DNA of 64,000 nucleotides. Source: Panagrolaimus kolymaensis. Lineage: Eukaryota > Nematoda > Chromadorea > Rhabditida > Panagrolaimidae. This document shows positions 1 through 10,818 of this stretch, in pieces. The position numbers and the translations under genes were made by a program. Position 1 is the stretch's first letter. The number at the start of each line of letters is the position of its first letter. Where the stretch lies: positions 7,316,001 through 7,380,000 of the forward strand of contig JAJQJQ010000004.1 of NCBI GenBank assembly GCA_028622995.1, read 5' to 3'. Below the pieces are notes generated by a model, which saw only the letters and a program-made list of their open reading frames with translations, made no database searches and was not told the DNA's origin.

Positions 1-1341
1 CGTGGTGGATTTTCTACTTCTCATGGTGGTGGCGTATTGACTTCATCCGCAACACAACGTGGTGGCTTTTCTGCTTCTGCCGCTGTTCGACGTGAATCAA
101 CCTCCAATGTACCTAATGATGGTAGCAATATCAATCCAAGCACTGGTCAACCTCGACGTTTTACTCGTCCCTTCCTTGGTGATTCTGCTCAAAGTTCTGT
201 AAGCTCATCGACGTATTCTGAAGATTTAACGACTAAGGAAGAAAGGCCTCAACCAACTCCTCCTGTTTCTGGTAATGCTTTACATCGACGTGGAACATCT
301 CGAAATGGTCAACAAGTTGAACGAAGAAGTGGTATTGCTCATTTGGAACCTGTACGTTATTTTCTTTAGTTTATAAAATACAATAATAATATTGTTTTTT
401 CAGTCTTTGCATGAATTTCATCCATATAACGCATATGGTACAAAGCGTCCTCAACTCGACTTGGATGTTGCCAATGCAATTGGAACTCAACATTATGAAG
501 TTGCTGAAATTGCTGGTGGAATTCGTGTTTTGACGTTCGAAGAAACAATCACTCGTGCTATGTTTTCGAATGGTAGAACCAATGACTTCAATAGCCAACT
601 AATCGCGCATCTCTTCCGAACTTGTCGCGCTGATGAAAGATTAACTTTGGAATCGAAAGAAATTCAAGGATCAGCTTACTTTGGTGCAGATATTCCTATG
701 CTTAAAAGATTTATGGGAAGTGTGAACTCTGTATGGCTTTTTATTTTTAACTATTTTCCGTTATTTATGTTTGTTTTTTAGCTTCGCTGCCATGGACTTT
801 TCAAGCCAAGGTACTTGCAAAGAATCGTTGATGCCTCTACCGCTTCCATCATTGACGTGAGCAATTGTGAATTCAGCGAAGAATTTGAATTGGCTAATTT
901 TCTGGATTCACTTCATCTTGGACTTGAGAGCTTGATTGTTGACGCAACCAACTTCACAAAATGCAACTTCAAAAAAGACGTTTACAATATTCTTGATCAC
1001 TTCCTTGCTGATGGAGGTTATAAACGTTTCAAGACTTTGGTAATGCAATCAAATGAATTGTGTTCGTTGGAAAAATTCAAAAAATTGGTAGCTGTAAGTT
1101 TTGTAACATTCTTTCAAAAGTAATAGCTCGTTTTTAGGTTTGCCAACATGAACAATTGAAGGATTTCAATCTCACTTTTTATTCTTCATCACCTCTCTTT
1201 CTTGACGTTTATGAACACCTTCTTGCTGTTGGATTTCTCGATGGCGGCGTTACTCATGTCTCTCACTTTGGACGTGGACCTTATGCAACAATGTTTAAAA
1301 AGGGTCTCAAATTTGGCTTTCCTCAAGCCTTGGATCGATGA
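1..1341 (+). CDS. Unrecognised protein, 5' truncated by window edge; tandem paralogue A
   Basis: Four exons can be joined in phase: up to 351, 404-730, 782-1093 and 1138-1341 (stop). The introns are 44-52 bp and end in TTTTCAG or TTTTTAG. The N-terminal part in the window is Gly/Ser/Arg/Thr-rich and disordered, with repeats of the RGGFS type. The C-terminal ~270 residues are globular, with alternating leucine and charged segments, and resemble in style the lineage-specific F-box-associated families of nematodes. I could not identify a known domain. The next gene downstream has the same plan (low-complexity N-terminus, similar C-terminal length and intron positions), so the two are probably tandem duplicates. 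A polyadenylation-type AATAAA lies about 50 bp after the stop. The true start is outside the window. Confidence 0.7.
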
Positions 1342-1527
1342 ACTACTTTATCTTTTTTGACGTTGTATTGTATTGATTGACTTTTTTTGTGAATAAATTT
1401 GACGTTTTATCTTGTTTTCATTACTTATGTTAATTTCCCAGTTTCTTTTCTGGTTTTTTATCTTTATATTCAAACCTGTTTTTCGTGAATTTTTACTTTA
1501 TTTTTTCAGCATCTCTTGCTATCAATC

Positions 1528-3743
1528 ATGCGTCAAAACTTTTCTCGTGGTGGTTATCGTGGTGGTGGTGATCGTTCACAACCACGCAACAACTATGCTC
1601 CTCCTGCAAATCGACCTGTTTATGGTGTACCTGTTAATTATGCACCTCTTGGTACATACTCGACGTCTGCTCCCCAACAAGGTGGGTACTTTGCTTCGAC
1701 TTATGCGCCGCATTCAACTGGATATGTTCTGGGCCAACAGCTTGTTCCAACTCAAAACACTGCTTATAATGGATACGTTGCTCAACAATCTATTCCATCA
1801 TATCCTTTGACTTCGATGGCTCCTCAAAGCAATCAACCTATGACTTCTCCAGGAACAGTACATTATGATCAATATGGTAATTACTATTATTGGAACGGCG
1901 TTTCTTATGTATGTTATTAAATTGATGAGATATGTGAATAATTTCTTTATTTTTAGGTTCCATATGGTAATTATAATGCTCCTCACCATCAAACTACTTA
2001 TCATTCTGGTGCTCCGACTTTGGAAGCTAACCAACAAGCTGCTTCTTTGCCTTTGGATGGTCAACAAACTGCTGCTTTTGTTCAACAACCTCTTCTTTCG
2101 ACTTTGGAAGTTCAACAACCTCTTGGTTTTGCTCAACAATCTGCTTCTTCGATTTTGGATGGTCAACAAGCTCTTGGTATTGCTCAACAAGCTGGTGCTT
2201 CGACTTTGGAAACTCCTAATGGTATTCCTCAACAAGCTGGTGCTTCAACGTTGGAAACTCCTAATGGTGATGTTATTGCTCAGGATGCTCCTTTTTCGAA
2301 TTTGGTTGCTCCACAAACTGCTGGTATTGCTACACAAGCTCCTTCTTTGACGTTGGATCCTCTTCATCATCAAGCTAATCAAGAAGCAACACCGACTTTG
2401 GAAGCTAACCATGCTGCTCCAAATATATCGCAAGCTACTACTTCGACGTTTGAAGATAACCAAAATGGTAAAAAGGAAGCTGAATCAAACACTGAAAAAG
2501 AAGAAGAAGTAAAGGAAGCTCCTATAATCGACTTGAATTCATCCGATGTTCCTACTGCTAAACTTCCAACAGATCAATGGCTAGAAAGAAATGAATGGGT
2601 TCCTGAAGAAGAAAAACCACTCGTTGATGATGCGTCCAAATCATCTTTGTCTTTGGAAGCAACAAAAGAAAAGGAGAAGGTTGACGTGGTATGTGATTTT
2701 GCGTTGATATTTTGCAATTACAGGTTATCTTTTAGGTTCAAGAACGTCCGGTAAAGAAGCTCTATTGTCAAATTTCAAATGACATGCTTTATCGGCATCG
2801 TATTCTGATTGATGGAAAGCCAGTGGTGAAGAAGATTTTCCTCCGATTGAAAAATATCAAAATGGACTTTGAACACCTTGAATGTGGTCGAATTATGCCA
2901 ACCGAATTGAATCGTATGCTGTCTTTGTGCCGTCCATCAAACCATGTCTTGGTGAAATCAGATTTTCCTGAAAATGAAATGGAACGTGATTACTTGAGGA
3001 CTTGTTTTTCAAGTTTGCAAAATTTCTGGGAAGAAGGCAAAAGCGTAAGTTATTATCTTTTTATTTTCTATTTACTCAATGTTGGTTTTTTTAGGTAAGC
3101 TTTAGTGGTAACTGGTGCAGCAGACCACTTGTTCTAATTGTCCAAAGCCTTCCTGCAAAGATGAAATCTTTCCAATGCATCGACTTCACTCTTCATATTG
3201 GTGGAAGACTTGAAAACTTCTTGGATGGCAAAGGAAACTATCTTCAGGACTTGGAAGATTTTGAGTACGTTTTATTAACCCATATCAAAGCTTTACAACT
3301 TTCTGTTTTTTAGATTTGATTGTCGACTTACTGATAACCGTACTTTGTTGATTAACCTCCTGAACTTCTCCAAACGATTCCGCTCAAAAAAGCTCAAGCG
3401 AGTGTTTATTTGCTTTGAGAGGACATGCGACTTGAAATACTTCAGAAACGTTTTCCAAGTAAATTTATTTGTTTTGTTTCATTTATTTACCTTGAATTTT
3501 TAGTTCGTTGAACCTGCAACAGCTATTGGAGCTTACATCACTCTTCTTCATGATCAACATGTTGATAACAAAATCGATGACTTCTTCGTCAATGAATTGA
3601 GATTCACTCGTGGTCCTCTCATCCGTCACAATCCTGCTCTTAATCGAGATACTTCGCCTTCGATGACGTATGTTGTCTACAATGGAACTGTGAAAGCAAA
3701 GAATTATGCCATCGCATTCCGTTATGACGTTCAAACTCCATAG
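1528..3743 (+). CDS. Unrecognised protein with RGG/Gln-Pro-rich N-terminus; tandem paralogue B
   Basis: Six exons: 1528-1908, 1957-2688, 2736-3044, 3095-3264, 3314-3458 and 3504-3743. Together they encode about 658 residues in one frame. The N-terminus begins MRQNFSRGGYRGGGDR, an RGG-type segment seen in RNA-binding proteins. A Tyr/Gln/Pro-rich stretch and a long degenerate repeat with the theme QQ-A-(S/T)-TLE follow. The acidic linker gives way at about residue 375 to a globular C-terminal region of ~280 residues without a domain I recognise. A TTTTTTTTCAG sits 19 bp before the ATG and could be a spliced-leader acceptor or the end of a 5' UTR intron. The role is unknown; binding of RNA by the RGG segment is only a possibility. 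Confidence 0.75.
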
Positions 3744-4302
3744 CCTCTTTGTTTTTATTGTATTATGTATGGACTTTGTTTTTGTATTTGTTTTGTTTTT
3801 TGTATTGACGTAATAAATATTTTTATAAAAATTTCCAAATTGTGTTATTTCCACAAATTTTATGGGGCCAAGCAAAAAATGGAAGGAGGAAGAGAAATTT
3901 TGATTTTCTTAAAATTCGAAGAATTTTCGATTTCAGTAAATTTGATAAAATGAAAATTTGCATAATTTTTATGGGGCCAAGCAAAAAAATATTACGGTAA
4001 CAAAATATTGACACCAAATTGAATTTACACCAAATTGAATCTCGGTCATTAATTTTTTTGTCATTAAATTTGTTGTCATTAACATTTTTTCTTGTCATTA
4101 CTTTTTAGGTCATGTCATTAACATTTTTTTCATGTCATTACTTTTCCTGTCATGTCATTAACTATTTTTTCTTGTCATTACTTTTTCTGTCATGTCATTA
4201 AAAAATGTCATGACAAAAATTCTTGTCATTAACTAATGACGCTTGTCATTAACATGTTAATGATGCCGGCGTCATTAACATGTTAATGACAAAATTTGGA
4301 AC
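3744..4302. repeat. TGTCATTA-rich repeat patch after paralogue B
   Basis: No gene is seen. Two copies of the phrase ATGGGGCCAAGCAAAAAA lie about 110 bp apart (near 3860 and 3972). From about 4040 the sequence becomes a degenerate array of TGTCATTA and CATGTCATTAAC units. It includes the near-palindromic blocks CATTAACATGTTAATGA around 4240-4290. The array runs directly into the Helitron-derived open frame and supplies its first codons. It may be the subterminal repeat of that element or an unrelated satellite. Confidence 0.6.
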
Positions 4303-6448
4303 ATGTCATTAACCCTAACGTTGCTGGTGATACTCGTTTTGGACCATTTTTTTCTGCGTGTTGCAGAAAAATTTTTTAATAATAAAACTTTACAATTTGA
4401 TGATTCAGAAATTATTAGATGGAGAGAAGAAGTTTATAATTATTATATTTCTACGGCTATAATTCGTGCTGGCGATAATATTCAAGGTGATACAACTGAA
4501 AATATTGTAATCGAAAAATTTAATAAAAATCTTGATATTTCCAATGCTACACCAGTAAGAAAAACTAATAAAAGAAAAACGATTGAAGAAAACGTTGTTG
4601 TCACACCAAAAATTATTAAAATTGAAAAAGATTTAAATCAAGAAAATAATGTTACTATTGAAAATTTAATAGAAAATGAATCAATGGAAATTGATGAAGA
4701 TATTAAAGATAAAAGTTTTCAAAATGAAAGTCAATTTAAAAATGAGTCGGTTGAAACATGGAAAATGTACGCTGCGCGAAAAAAAATTAGCAATAAAAGT
4801 ACTAATACTAAAGGAAAAAATGACTGGAACAAATCAAAAATGAATGCAACAGAAAAAATAAATGAAATGGAAAGAATTTGCAATGCAATGAAACAAAAAA
4901 GATTTTCATTAACAATTGAAAATAATAATGAAAATAATGACTTATTAAATCTTTCAAAAGAATTTTTATCCCAAAGAGTTAAAAATAATATTAAACAACA
5001 AAAGGCAGAAACAATGCGAAATATTCGTGAAAATGAAACTAAATTTGAAAAGCTTGAAAGACAAAAATTTGATGCAGAATCAAAGCAATCTATGAGACAA
5101 TCTCAAAAAATTGAATTGCAACAAGCATTGGATAATGAAAAATATAAAAGACGATTTGAAGCTAAAGTTATAAAACCTTTTGTTAAAAGAACTGGTGCAT
5201 TCTTTGAAAATATTGAGCCTCATCGATTGGGAAAAAAAGATAAAATTTGTACTTTTTGTGGAGCTGAACATTTTAAACAAGAAAAGCGTCAACCAAATGG
5301 TAGTTATAATTCATGCAGCCAACAAGGAAAAATCGTTTTGAATGTATCAGTTGATGATTATCCTGAAGAATTAAAAATGTTGATAAAAAAAGAACACAAA
5401 GATAAACGATTAATAAAAAATTTTCATGATAATATTCGAAATTATAATTCAAGTCATAGTTGTGCCCATATGTATGCAAAGCATGTAAAATTACCTCCAG
5501 GAGTTCCAGCATTGAAACTTCAAGGAAGAGTTTTACATAAAATGAGTCGAACTTTTGATTCAAGTAACAAAGCTAATGCATTTGAAGGACAGCTTTATAT
5601 TTTGGAAAGTGATGAAGCTACAAACCAAAGAATGAATGCACCAGCTAATATAAACGCAAATTTAGATAAAAATTTAATGAAAAAAATTGATGAAACTATG
5701 AGACAAGAAAATGTTTATGCACAAAGTTTTGTTATGTTGAAAGAAACAATTGAGGAAGATAAAGCTGAAAAGGAAGCTAAAAATGAACCCATTCAAGATT
5801 TTAATTTAGTTTTTGTTAATAAACCAAATGCAACAAGAAATTATGATGCTGTTGCTGCTTCTGAAGTTGCAATTGTTTATAAACCAGGTCCAAATGGTGA
5901 AATACCAAAAGAAGATATTGTTATTATAAAAAGAAATAATGATGGTGAATTCCAAAATGAATTTTTGAAAGATGGTGATAGTCGAACTGAACCTTTAATT
6001 TATCCTTTATTTTATCCATCTGGAACAGGAGAATTTTTTGAATATGGAAAAAGAAAAAATGCAGATGATATAAAATCAAAAAAATTAACTGAGCGTGAAT
6101 ACAATGCTTATAAATATCATGTCAGAGATGAAAAAACTAACTTCTGAAAGTGAAAGAAATGATTTTACTTATTTTGTATCTGCTGATGAAGTATCATATC
6201 CTCCAAAAGTTAGTGAAAGTGAAAAAGAATCTAATGTTAAAAGTCCTGTTCAAGATGTAAATGTTAATCATCGAATGAATGTTGTTCAAAATGCTTTATT
6301 TACAAATTTGAATGAAGACAATGCTACTGGTGAAGAAAGTTCAGATAAAACTTTATCAACAAATGTTAACGATGTTTCAAAAACTCCTCAAATGAATGAT
6401 GAAGCAATGATTGAAGAAGCTTTAAAATGGAATTTTTTTGAAGATTAA
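4303..6448 (+). pseudogene. Decayed, internally deleted Helitron replicase gene
   Basis: An open frame of 614 codons (4303-6147) is followed by a second frame (6095-6448) of 117 codons. The first resembles the region upstream of the Rep domain in Helitron replicase-helicases. It has a CTFC zinc-knuckle-like pair near residue 306, then the order 'CSQQGKIVL', 'HDNIRNYNSSHSCA', 'GRVLHKM', 'QLYILESDEATNQRMNA', 'RNYDAVAASEVAIVY', 'DIVIIKR' and 'LIYPLFYPSGTGE'. This is the usual lead-in to the HUH nuclease. The frame stops at the position where the Rep domain should begin, and no HUH motif or SF1 helicase follows. The second frame is acidic and could be the original C-terminus brought close by a deletion. 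The first ~17 codons come from the TGTCATTA array, so the ATG is doubtful. Confidence 0.7.
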
Positions 6449-6527
6449 TATATTTTTTTGTATGTATATAATTAATAAATGATAGTTAAAAATATATATT
6501 GTTTGTATGTTATTAAGTTTTGTTAGT

Positions 6528-7466
6528 TTAATTGATAAATACTTGAAGTATGAGATTACATGAGACCCCGCGAAAGCGGGGTCCTCGCTTGTCAATAGTT
6601 AATTGAATATCTCGACAATATGCTTTCCAATCAATAATTTTATTCTTTCTTATTGGTAAATGTGAAATCATTTCAGCCATTTCCATTTCATTTAAAGGTT
6701 CGCCTCGAGTTGACATAAGATGAACCAACTTTTCTTTTGTTAAACCTTCAGAATTTGGTTGATCTAAAATCGTTCGAAATGCTGCTTCTAATTCGGCAAA
6801 TGATGGCGAATTAAACCCTTTCTCTGATGATTGAAGTTGAGAAAGCAATCGAGGAACCAAAGAATCGCATGAAATTGTTGAATTTTCATTTTTCACAAGC
6901 TAAAATTGGATTCATTAACTCTCAATAAAGCTTGAAAGAGAGATTCCATTCTGTTAATTTTGTTTGCTTTGGTTTTCTCCCTGGCTTACCTGAGATTCGA
7001 TATCAGCTAATTGTTCTTGATTTAAATTAATTAAAAGGCATCGATAAACATTTCCAATATCGCTTACATCAATGGTATTATCACCATTTTGATCAAAAAC
7101 TTTTAAAACTTCATAAATTTTTGATTTTAATGCGTCTGAAATAATTGGTTATTACTCAAGAAAACTTTTTTAAAGATATCTAAACTACTCGCTTGTTAAT
7201 TGAAAGCTTTAGAAACTACAATATCATCGAAACTCCCTTTTTGGATTACAGCCACTTTTGTTTGGTTTTTACATACTTGGTGGGTGTTATAAAAGAAGGT
7301 AATAAAACAATAATCCATATCCTCCTCCAAAGCTCTAAGGTAGTTATGAAAAATTGTATTTGCTTAAAGCAAACTCACCTTCACGATCTTCAAAAATCGA
7401 GGAAGCATCATCATCTTCGGAACTTTCAAAGTCATCTTCCGTCTTTTCTTTATGTTTAGAAGACAT
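6528..7466 (-). CDS. EF-hand protein of the calmodulin/EFCAB2 type
   Basis: Three exons read leftward: 7466-7379, 7135-6990 and 6899-6528. They give 201 residues with consistent phases. The acidic N-terminus (MSSKHKEKTEDDFESSEDDD) precedes a canonical EF-hand loop, DQNGDNTIDVSD, in which the calcium-coordinating positions 1, 3, 5, 9 and 12 are filled. The second half (FRTILDQPNSEGLTKEKLVHLM, then GEPLNEMEMAEMIS) has degenerate loops. Its 'GEPLxxxEMxEM' wording recalls EFCAB2/DRC8. Nematodes lack motile cilia, so a dynein-regulatory role is doubtful and calmodulin-like calcium sensing is the safer call. The last ~20 residues are encoded across the GC hairpin at 6564-6583, which suggests the original C-terminus was replaced when the neighbouring Helitron landed. 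Confidence 0.7.
6564..6583. other. Perfect GC-rich hairpin with GAAA loop
   Basis: GACCCCGC, a GAAA loop and GCGGGGTC form an 8-bp perfect stem in an otherwise very AT-rich stretch. It lies just past the Helitron remnant and inside the C-terminal codons of the EF-hand gene on the other strand. A terminal hairpin is typical of Helitron 3' ends, but no CTRR terminus follows at the expected 10-12 bases. Confidence 0.55.
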
Positions 7467-7680
7467 TTTTATGCTTTAACAACCGCGACTAACATAAAAA
7501 ACATGAAATGACTATTTCCACGCGCTGTTTCGATTTGCCTCAAAAAGCTTTAATTTACGCATCGTTGCATTTTTATGCTTGCATTGTAAGAAAATTCACA
7601 AGTGGTTATAATTTGTTTATTGAAAGCTTTACAAAACGAAGAAGAAAAAATGGATAAACACAAACAAAGAAGAAAAACAA

Positions 7681-8391
7681 TTAATATTTGCTATAAGGAG
7701 TTGATTGAAATCTTCTATTTCGACGAGAAGTTCGGATTGAATCTTTTAATTTCTTTTCCAAATCTTCAGCAGTGATGATTTCGATTTTTGGTGTGAATGC
7801 TTTATTTTTGTTACCATTTCTAAGAGGATGCATTTTTGGACGCATTTTATCATATGTTTGTGTTCGGCGAAAATGAGCAATTTGATCATGAATTGAGAAG
7901 GCGATAGATGGACGATATTCACCAGCAATTTGAAGTTCACGACACAAATGATTTGAAAATTCTTCTGGGCTATTTTGAGGTTGAGCGATATCCCATTCGA
8001 ACGTATCAGTTAACTTTTCATTTCGCACAAGAACGTCGAGCTTAATAATAACTCTTTGATCCACAGCACCTTCCATTGATTGTAGTTCTCCATAAGCAGC
8101 AATTTGTTGACGCATTGAAGCAGCAATTCGTTGAACAGCCATAGGATTCTTAAAATCCAAATCATCACACAAAAGTTCAGCAAATACATCAGGAGTAATC
8201 AAAGTTTCGTTTTTGTTGTAAGTGAATGTATCATGAATATGTACATCATCAACATCGAGATCAATTCGGATTGGTACCAATTCTTCGAGAATTTGAGCAT
8301 TAGCTGCTACAGCTGCCAAATGAGCTTGGTCAGCGATGTCATAGAGACCTTTACGATTCGTTGGATGAACAAAAGTTGATGGAGGCGCCAT
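7681..8391 (-). CDS. Short SNF5/SMARCB1/INI1-like protein, second copy
   Basis: A single exon of 236 residues. It contains both SNF5 core repeats: 'ELVPIRIDLDVDDVHIHDTFTYNKNETLITPDVFAELLCDDLDF' and 'VIIKLDVLVRNEKLTDTFEWDIAQPQNSPEEFSNHLCREL'. The C-terminal helical basic segment is also present. The N-terminal winged-helix domain of SMARCB1 is missing. It is a head-to-tail duplicate of the next gene but clearly diverged: INI1 is normally 'RGQ' where this copy has 'HDQ', and the terminal 'RRMRRL' is 'RRNRRF'. A TTTTTTAG lies 13 bases before the ATG, at the place matching the intron acceptor of the full copy. A lost first exon with use of that site for spliced-leader addition would explain it. 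In SWI/SNF, SNF5 contacts the nucleosome acidic patch through its basic tail. Confidence 0.8.
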   Translation of the reverse strand: MAPPSTFVHPTNRKGLYDIADQAHLAAVAANAQILEELVPIRIDLDVDDVHIHDTFTYNKNETLITPDVFAELLCDDLDFKNPMAVQRIAASMRQQIAAYGELQSMEGAVDQRVIIKLDVLVRNEKLTDTFEWDIAQPQNSPEEFSNHLCRELQIAGEYRPSIAFSIHDQIAHFRRTQTYDKMRPKMHPLRNGNKNKAFTPKIEIITAEDLEKKLKDSIRTSRRNRRFQSTPYSKY

Positions 8392-8891
8392 TTTTGATTA
8401 AAACTAAAAAACGAATATGTTGGTTAACAATAAGTAGGAAATACACGAAACGCGAGCAACAAACTTATAAAATGAATCTGCAACACGTCTACCGAAAGCA
8501 ATGACTTCTTTGGAAAGAAATCATCAACAATTTTTCGTTCGTTGAATCATTCATTCGACAATGGAGCGCTGATTTTCGTTCTAAAACTTTTTTCGAAATT
8601 CGAATTATGAAAAATGAATGGAGTTTTTTATTTGGAAATATTGTAATTGGAGGAGTATTCATTTTGTAAGCAAAAATTTTTGTTTTGTTTATTTGATCTC
8701 AAAAAATAAAACTGGTGGTGAATCAATTAGTTTCATGTTTAATTTGCTCGTCATAAAATGGATTTTTGCTTTATTTTTAATAGTTACACTCATATGTTTA
8801 CAAAACGTTTATTCAAAAAAAAAAAATAATACAAGGCAAAAAAGAATAAAGGAAATAAACAAAGCATAAGTAAGAGATCAAAGAAAAATGA
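8392..8891. other. Intergenic, between the two SNF5 copies
   Basis: AT-rich spacer. The only coding-like scrap is a short + strand frame at 8607-8665 (hydrophobic, ending at TTTT|GTAAGC). I could not connect it to a second exon, so I do not call a gene. Confidence 0.5.
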
Positions 8892-10108
8892 TTAAAAGTT
8901 ATTATAAGGAGTTGCTTGTAATCTTCTCATTCGACGAGTATTACGATCTGAATCTCTTAACTTTTTATCCAAGTCTGCATCAGACATAATTTCAATTATT
9001 GGTGTAAATGCTTCACTTTCATTATCATTTCGAAGTGGATGAATTCCACTAATCACGGGTAATTGAGAATCATTATGAGCAAATGTTCGTCGATAAAAAG
9101 CAATTTGACCTCGGATTGAATAAGCAATGGATGGAAGATATTCGCCTGCAATTTGAAGATCACGACATAAATGATTTGCAAATTCTTCTGGACTATTTTG
9201 GGGTTCAGCGATATCCCATTCGATTGTATCACTCAAGTTTTCATTTTGTACATTAATATTGAGTTTTATATGTGCTCTTTGATCAACTGCACCTTCCATT
9301 GGTAGTAGCTCTTCATAAGCGGCAATCTGTTGGCGCATTGAAGCAGCAATTTGTTGAGCGACTTGAGGGTTGGTAATTTCGAGATCATCACAAAAAAGTT
9401 CAGCAAACACATCAGGGGTAATTATTGTTTCATTTTTATTGTATGTAAATGCATCGCGAATACGTAATCCATCCACGTCAAGATCAATTCGAATGGGAAC
9501 TAATTCTTCAGGAATTTGAGCATTAGCTGCAACCGCAGCCAAATGAGCTTGATCAGCGACATCATAAAGATTTTCACGATACTTTGGCCGACCTCTTCCC
9601 ACTGAAGGTGGTAAAGATGTTGATACACTTTCAATTTGAGAACCATTAACCATCTAAAAAATCATTGGTTTATTAAACCCTCAAAAATTGTAAGACTTGC
9701 ATGAGAATTATACCATGATGGAGCACCAGAACTTCGAGTAACTCGGGAACCAATTAATGGAGTACTTTCTTTTCGAAGGTTAGGGGTATTTGAGGCAGTC
9801 AAAGGAGTTCCATGTCGACCTGAACCACCAGTGCGGTATTTTTCGTCGTTACCCGCAAAAATTTCTTCCACTTCATCCGCACGAACAAGCATGACATTTG
9901 ATGAAACTCCAGGGGCTGTTAAAAGATTTGCTATTTCTTTTTTCTCTTCTGATGTGGCAGGTCGTTTCCACATATTTGGATAATGTTTATATAATTTTCC
10001 ACGATGACATTTGAGATAATTACCAACATCCGCTCCAATATAATATGTTTCACCTGAGAGTTTAAAGGATGGCGGCTTTTTACCAAATGTTTGTGGAGGT
10101 GGTCCCAT
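8892..10108 (-). CDS. snfc-5: SNF5/SMARCB1/INI1, full-length-type SWI/SNF core subunit
   Basis: Exon 1 starts at 10108. It encodes the winged-helix N-terminus of SMARCB1: 'KTF/TFGKKPPSFKLSGETYYIGADVGNYL', 'GKLYKHYPNMWKRPAT' and 'ADEVEEIFAGNDEKY'. Exon 2 (9653-8892) encodes both SNF5 repeats and the tail 'RDSDRNTRRMRRL', the nucleosome-binding helix. The best donor, TCATG|GTATAA at 9713, joined to the acceptor TTTTTTAG|ATGG at 9654, gives an immediate TGA. A weak alternative acceptor (GAAAG|T, 16-17 codons... within the first codons of exon 2) would restore frame. Either the splice is non-obvious, the assembly has an indel, or exon 2 is a separate trans-spliced message starting exactly at its ATG. 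The gene symbol follows the C. elegans orthologue name; which copy is the functional orthologue is an inference. Confidence 0.8.
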
Positions 10109-10818
10109 TATTGGTGGTGAATAAAATTACAAAATTTAATAAATAATAAATTGTTAATAACCACAGTAATATTTAAATTAAATGAATCAAAAAAAATGGT
10201 ATTTCTTCGTTAACGAAAAAAAGCCGCTGAAAAGAAAAATTTATTCCATAAATAAATGCAAGCAATTTAGAAGGATGCAAACAAACGCAAAGCCAAAATG
10301 GCGAAAATCAAACTTTTTTAAAAATTGCAAAGTTTCCCTGCAAACTTTTTTTTTATCGAATAATAATTTTTTGTAAATTTTGTTTTCTTGCTTTTATTTT
10401 TTTATCTGAAGTATTTGAGCTTTTAAACATTGTTTAGGTGATTACTTTGTTATAAATGTTTTGAGTTATTTTTTTTGTAAAACTACAACCAAGGAGGCAG
10501 TCTAACAAAATTTATATAAATCAATCAAAACACAGAAATAATAGGTATTAAAGAAAAATATATATAAAATAAATCATAAAAATCATAAAACTAAATAATT
10601 TTAAGCAAATAGAAAACACAATATTTCTGCTTTTAAATAACTTTAATAATAAGCTCGTTTCAATCAAACATTTTTTTCTTCCGGGCTTTTTTTAACACAT
10701 TTTAACGACGACACGATAGCAGCAGAAAGGATTATTCCAAACGAGGCAGGATATGACTAAAAAGAAATTTTTTATGGATTAAACTATCATTGATTTAATA
10801 AAAAAAATCAATAACTTA
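10109..10818. other. Intergenic, no gene seen
   Basis: AT-rich, A-tract-rich DNA between the SNF5 promoter side and the 3' end of the aminopeptidase gene. No splice-bounded exon, RNA gene or repeat was recognised. Confidence 0.5.

Noticed and set aside
6564..6600. Canonical Helitron 3' end
   Set aside because: The hairpin is right, but no CTRR follows at 10-12 bases on either strand.
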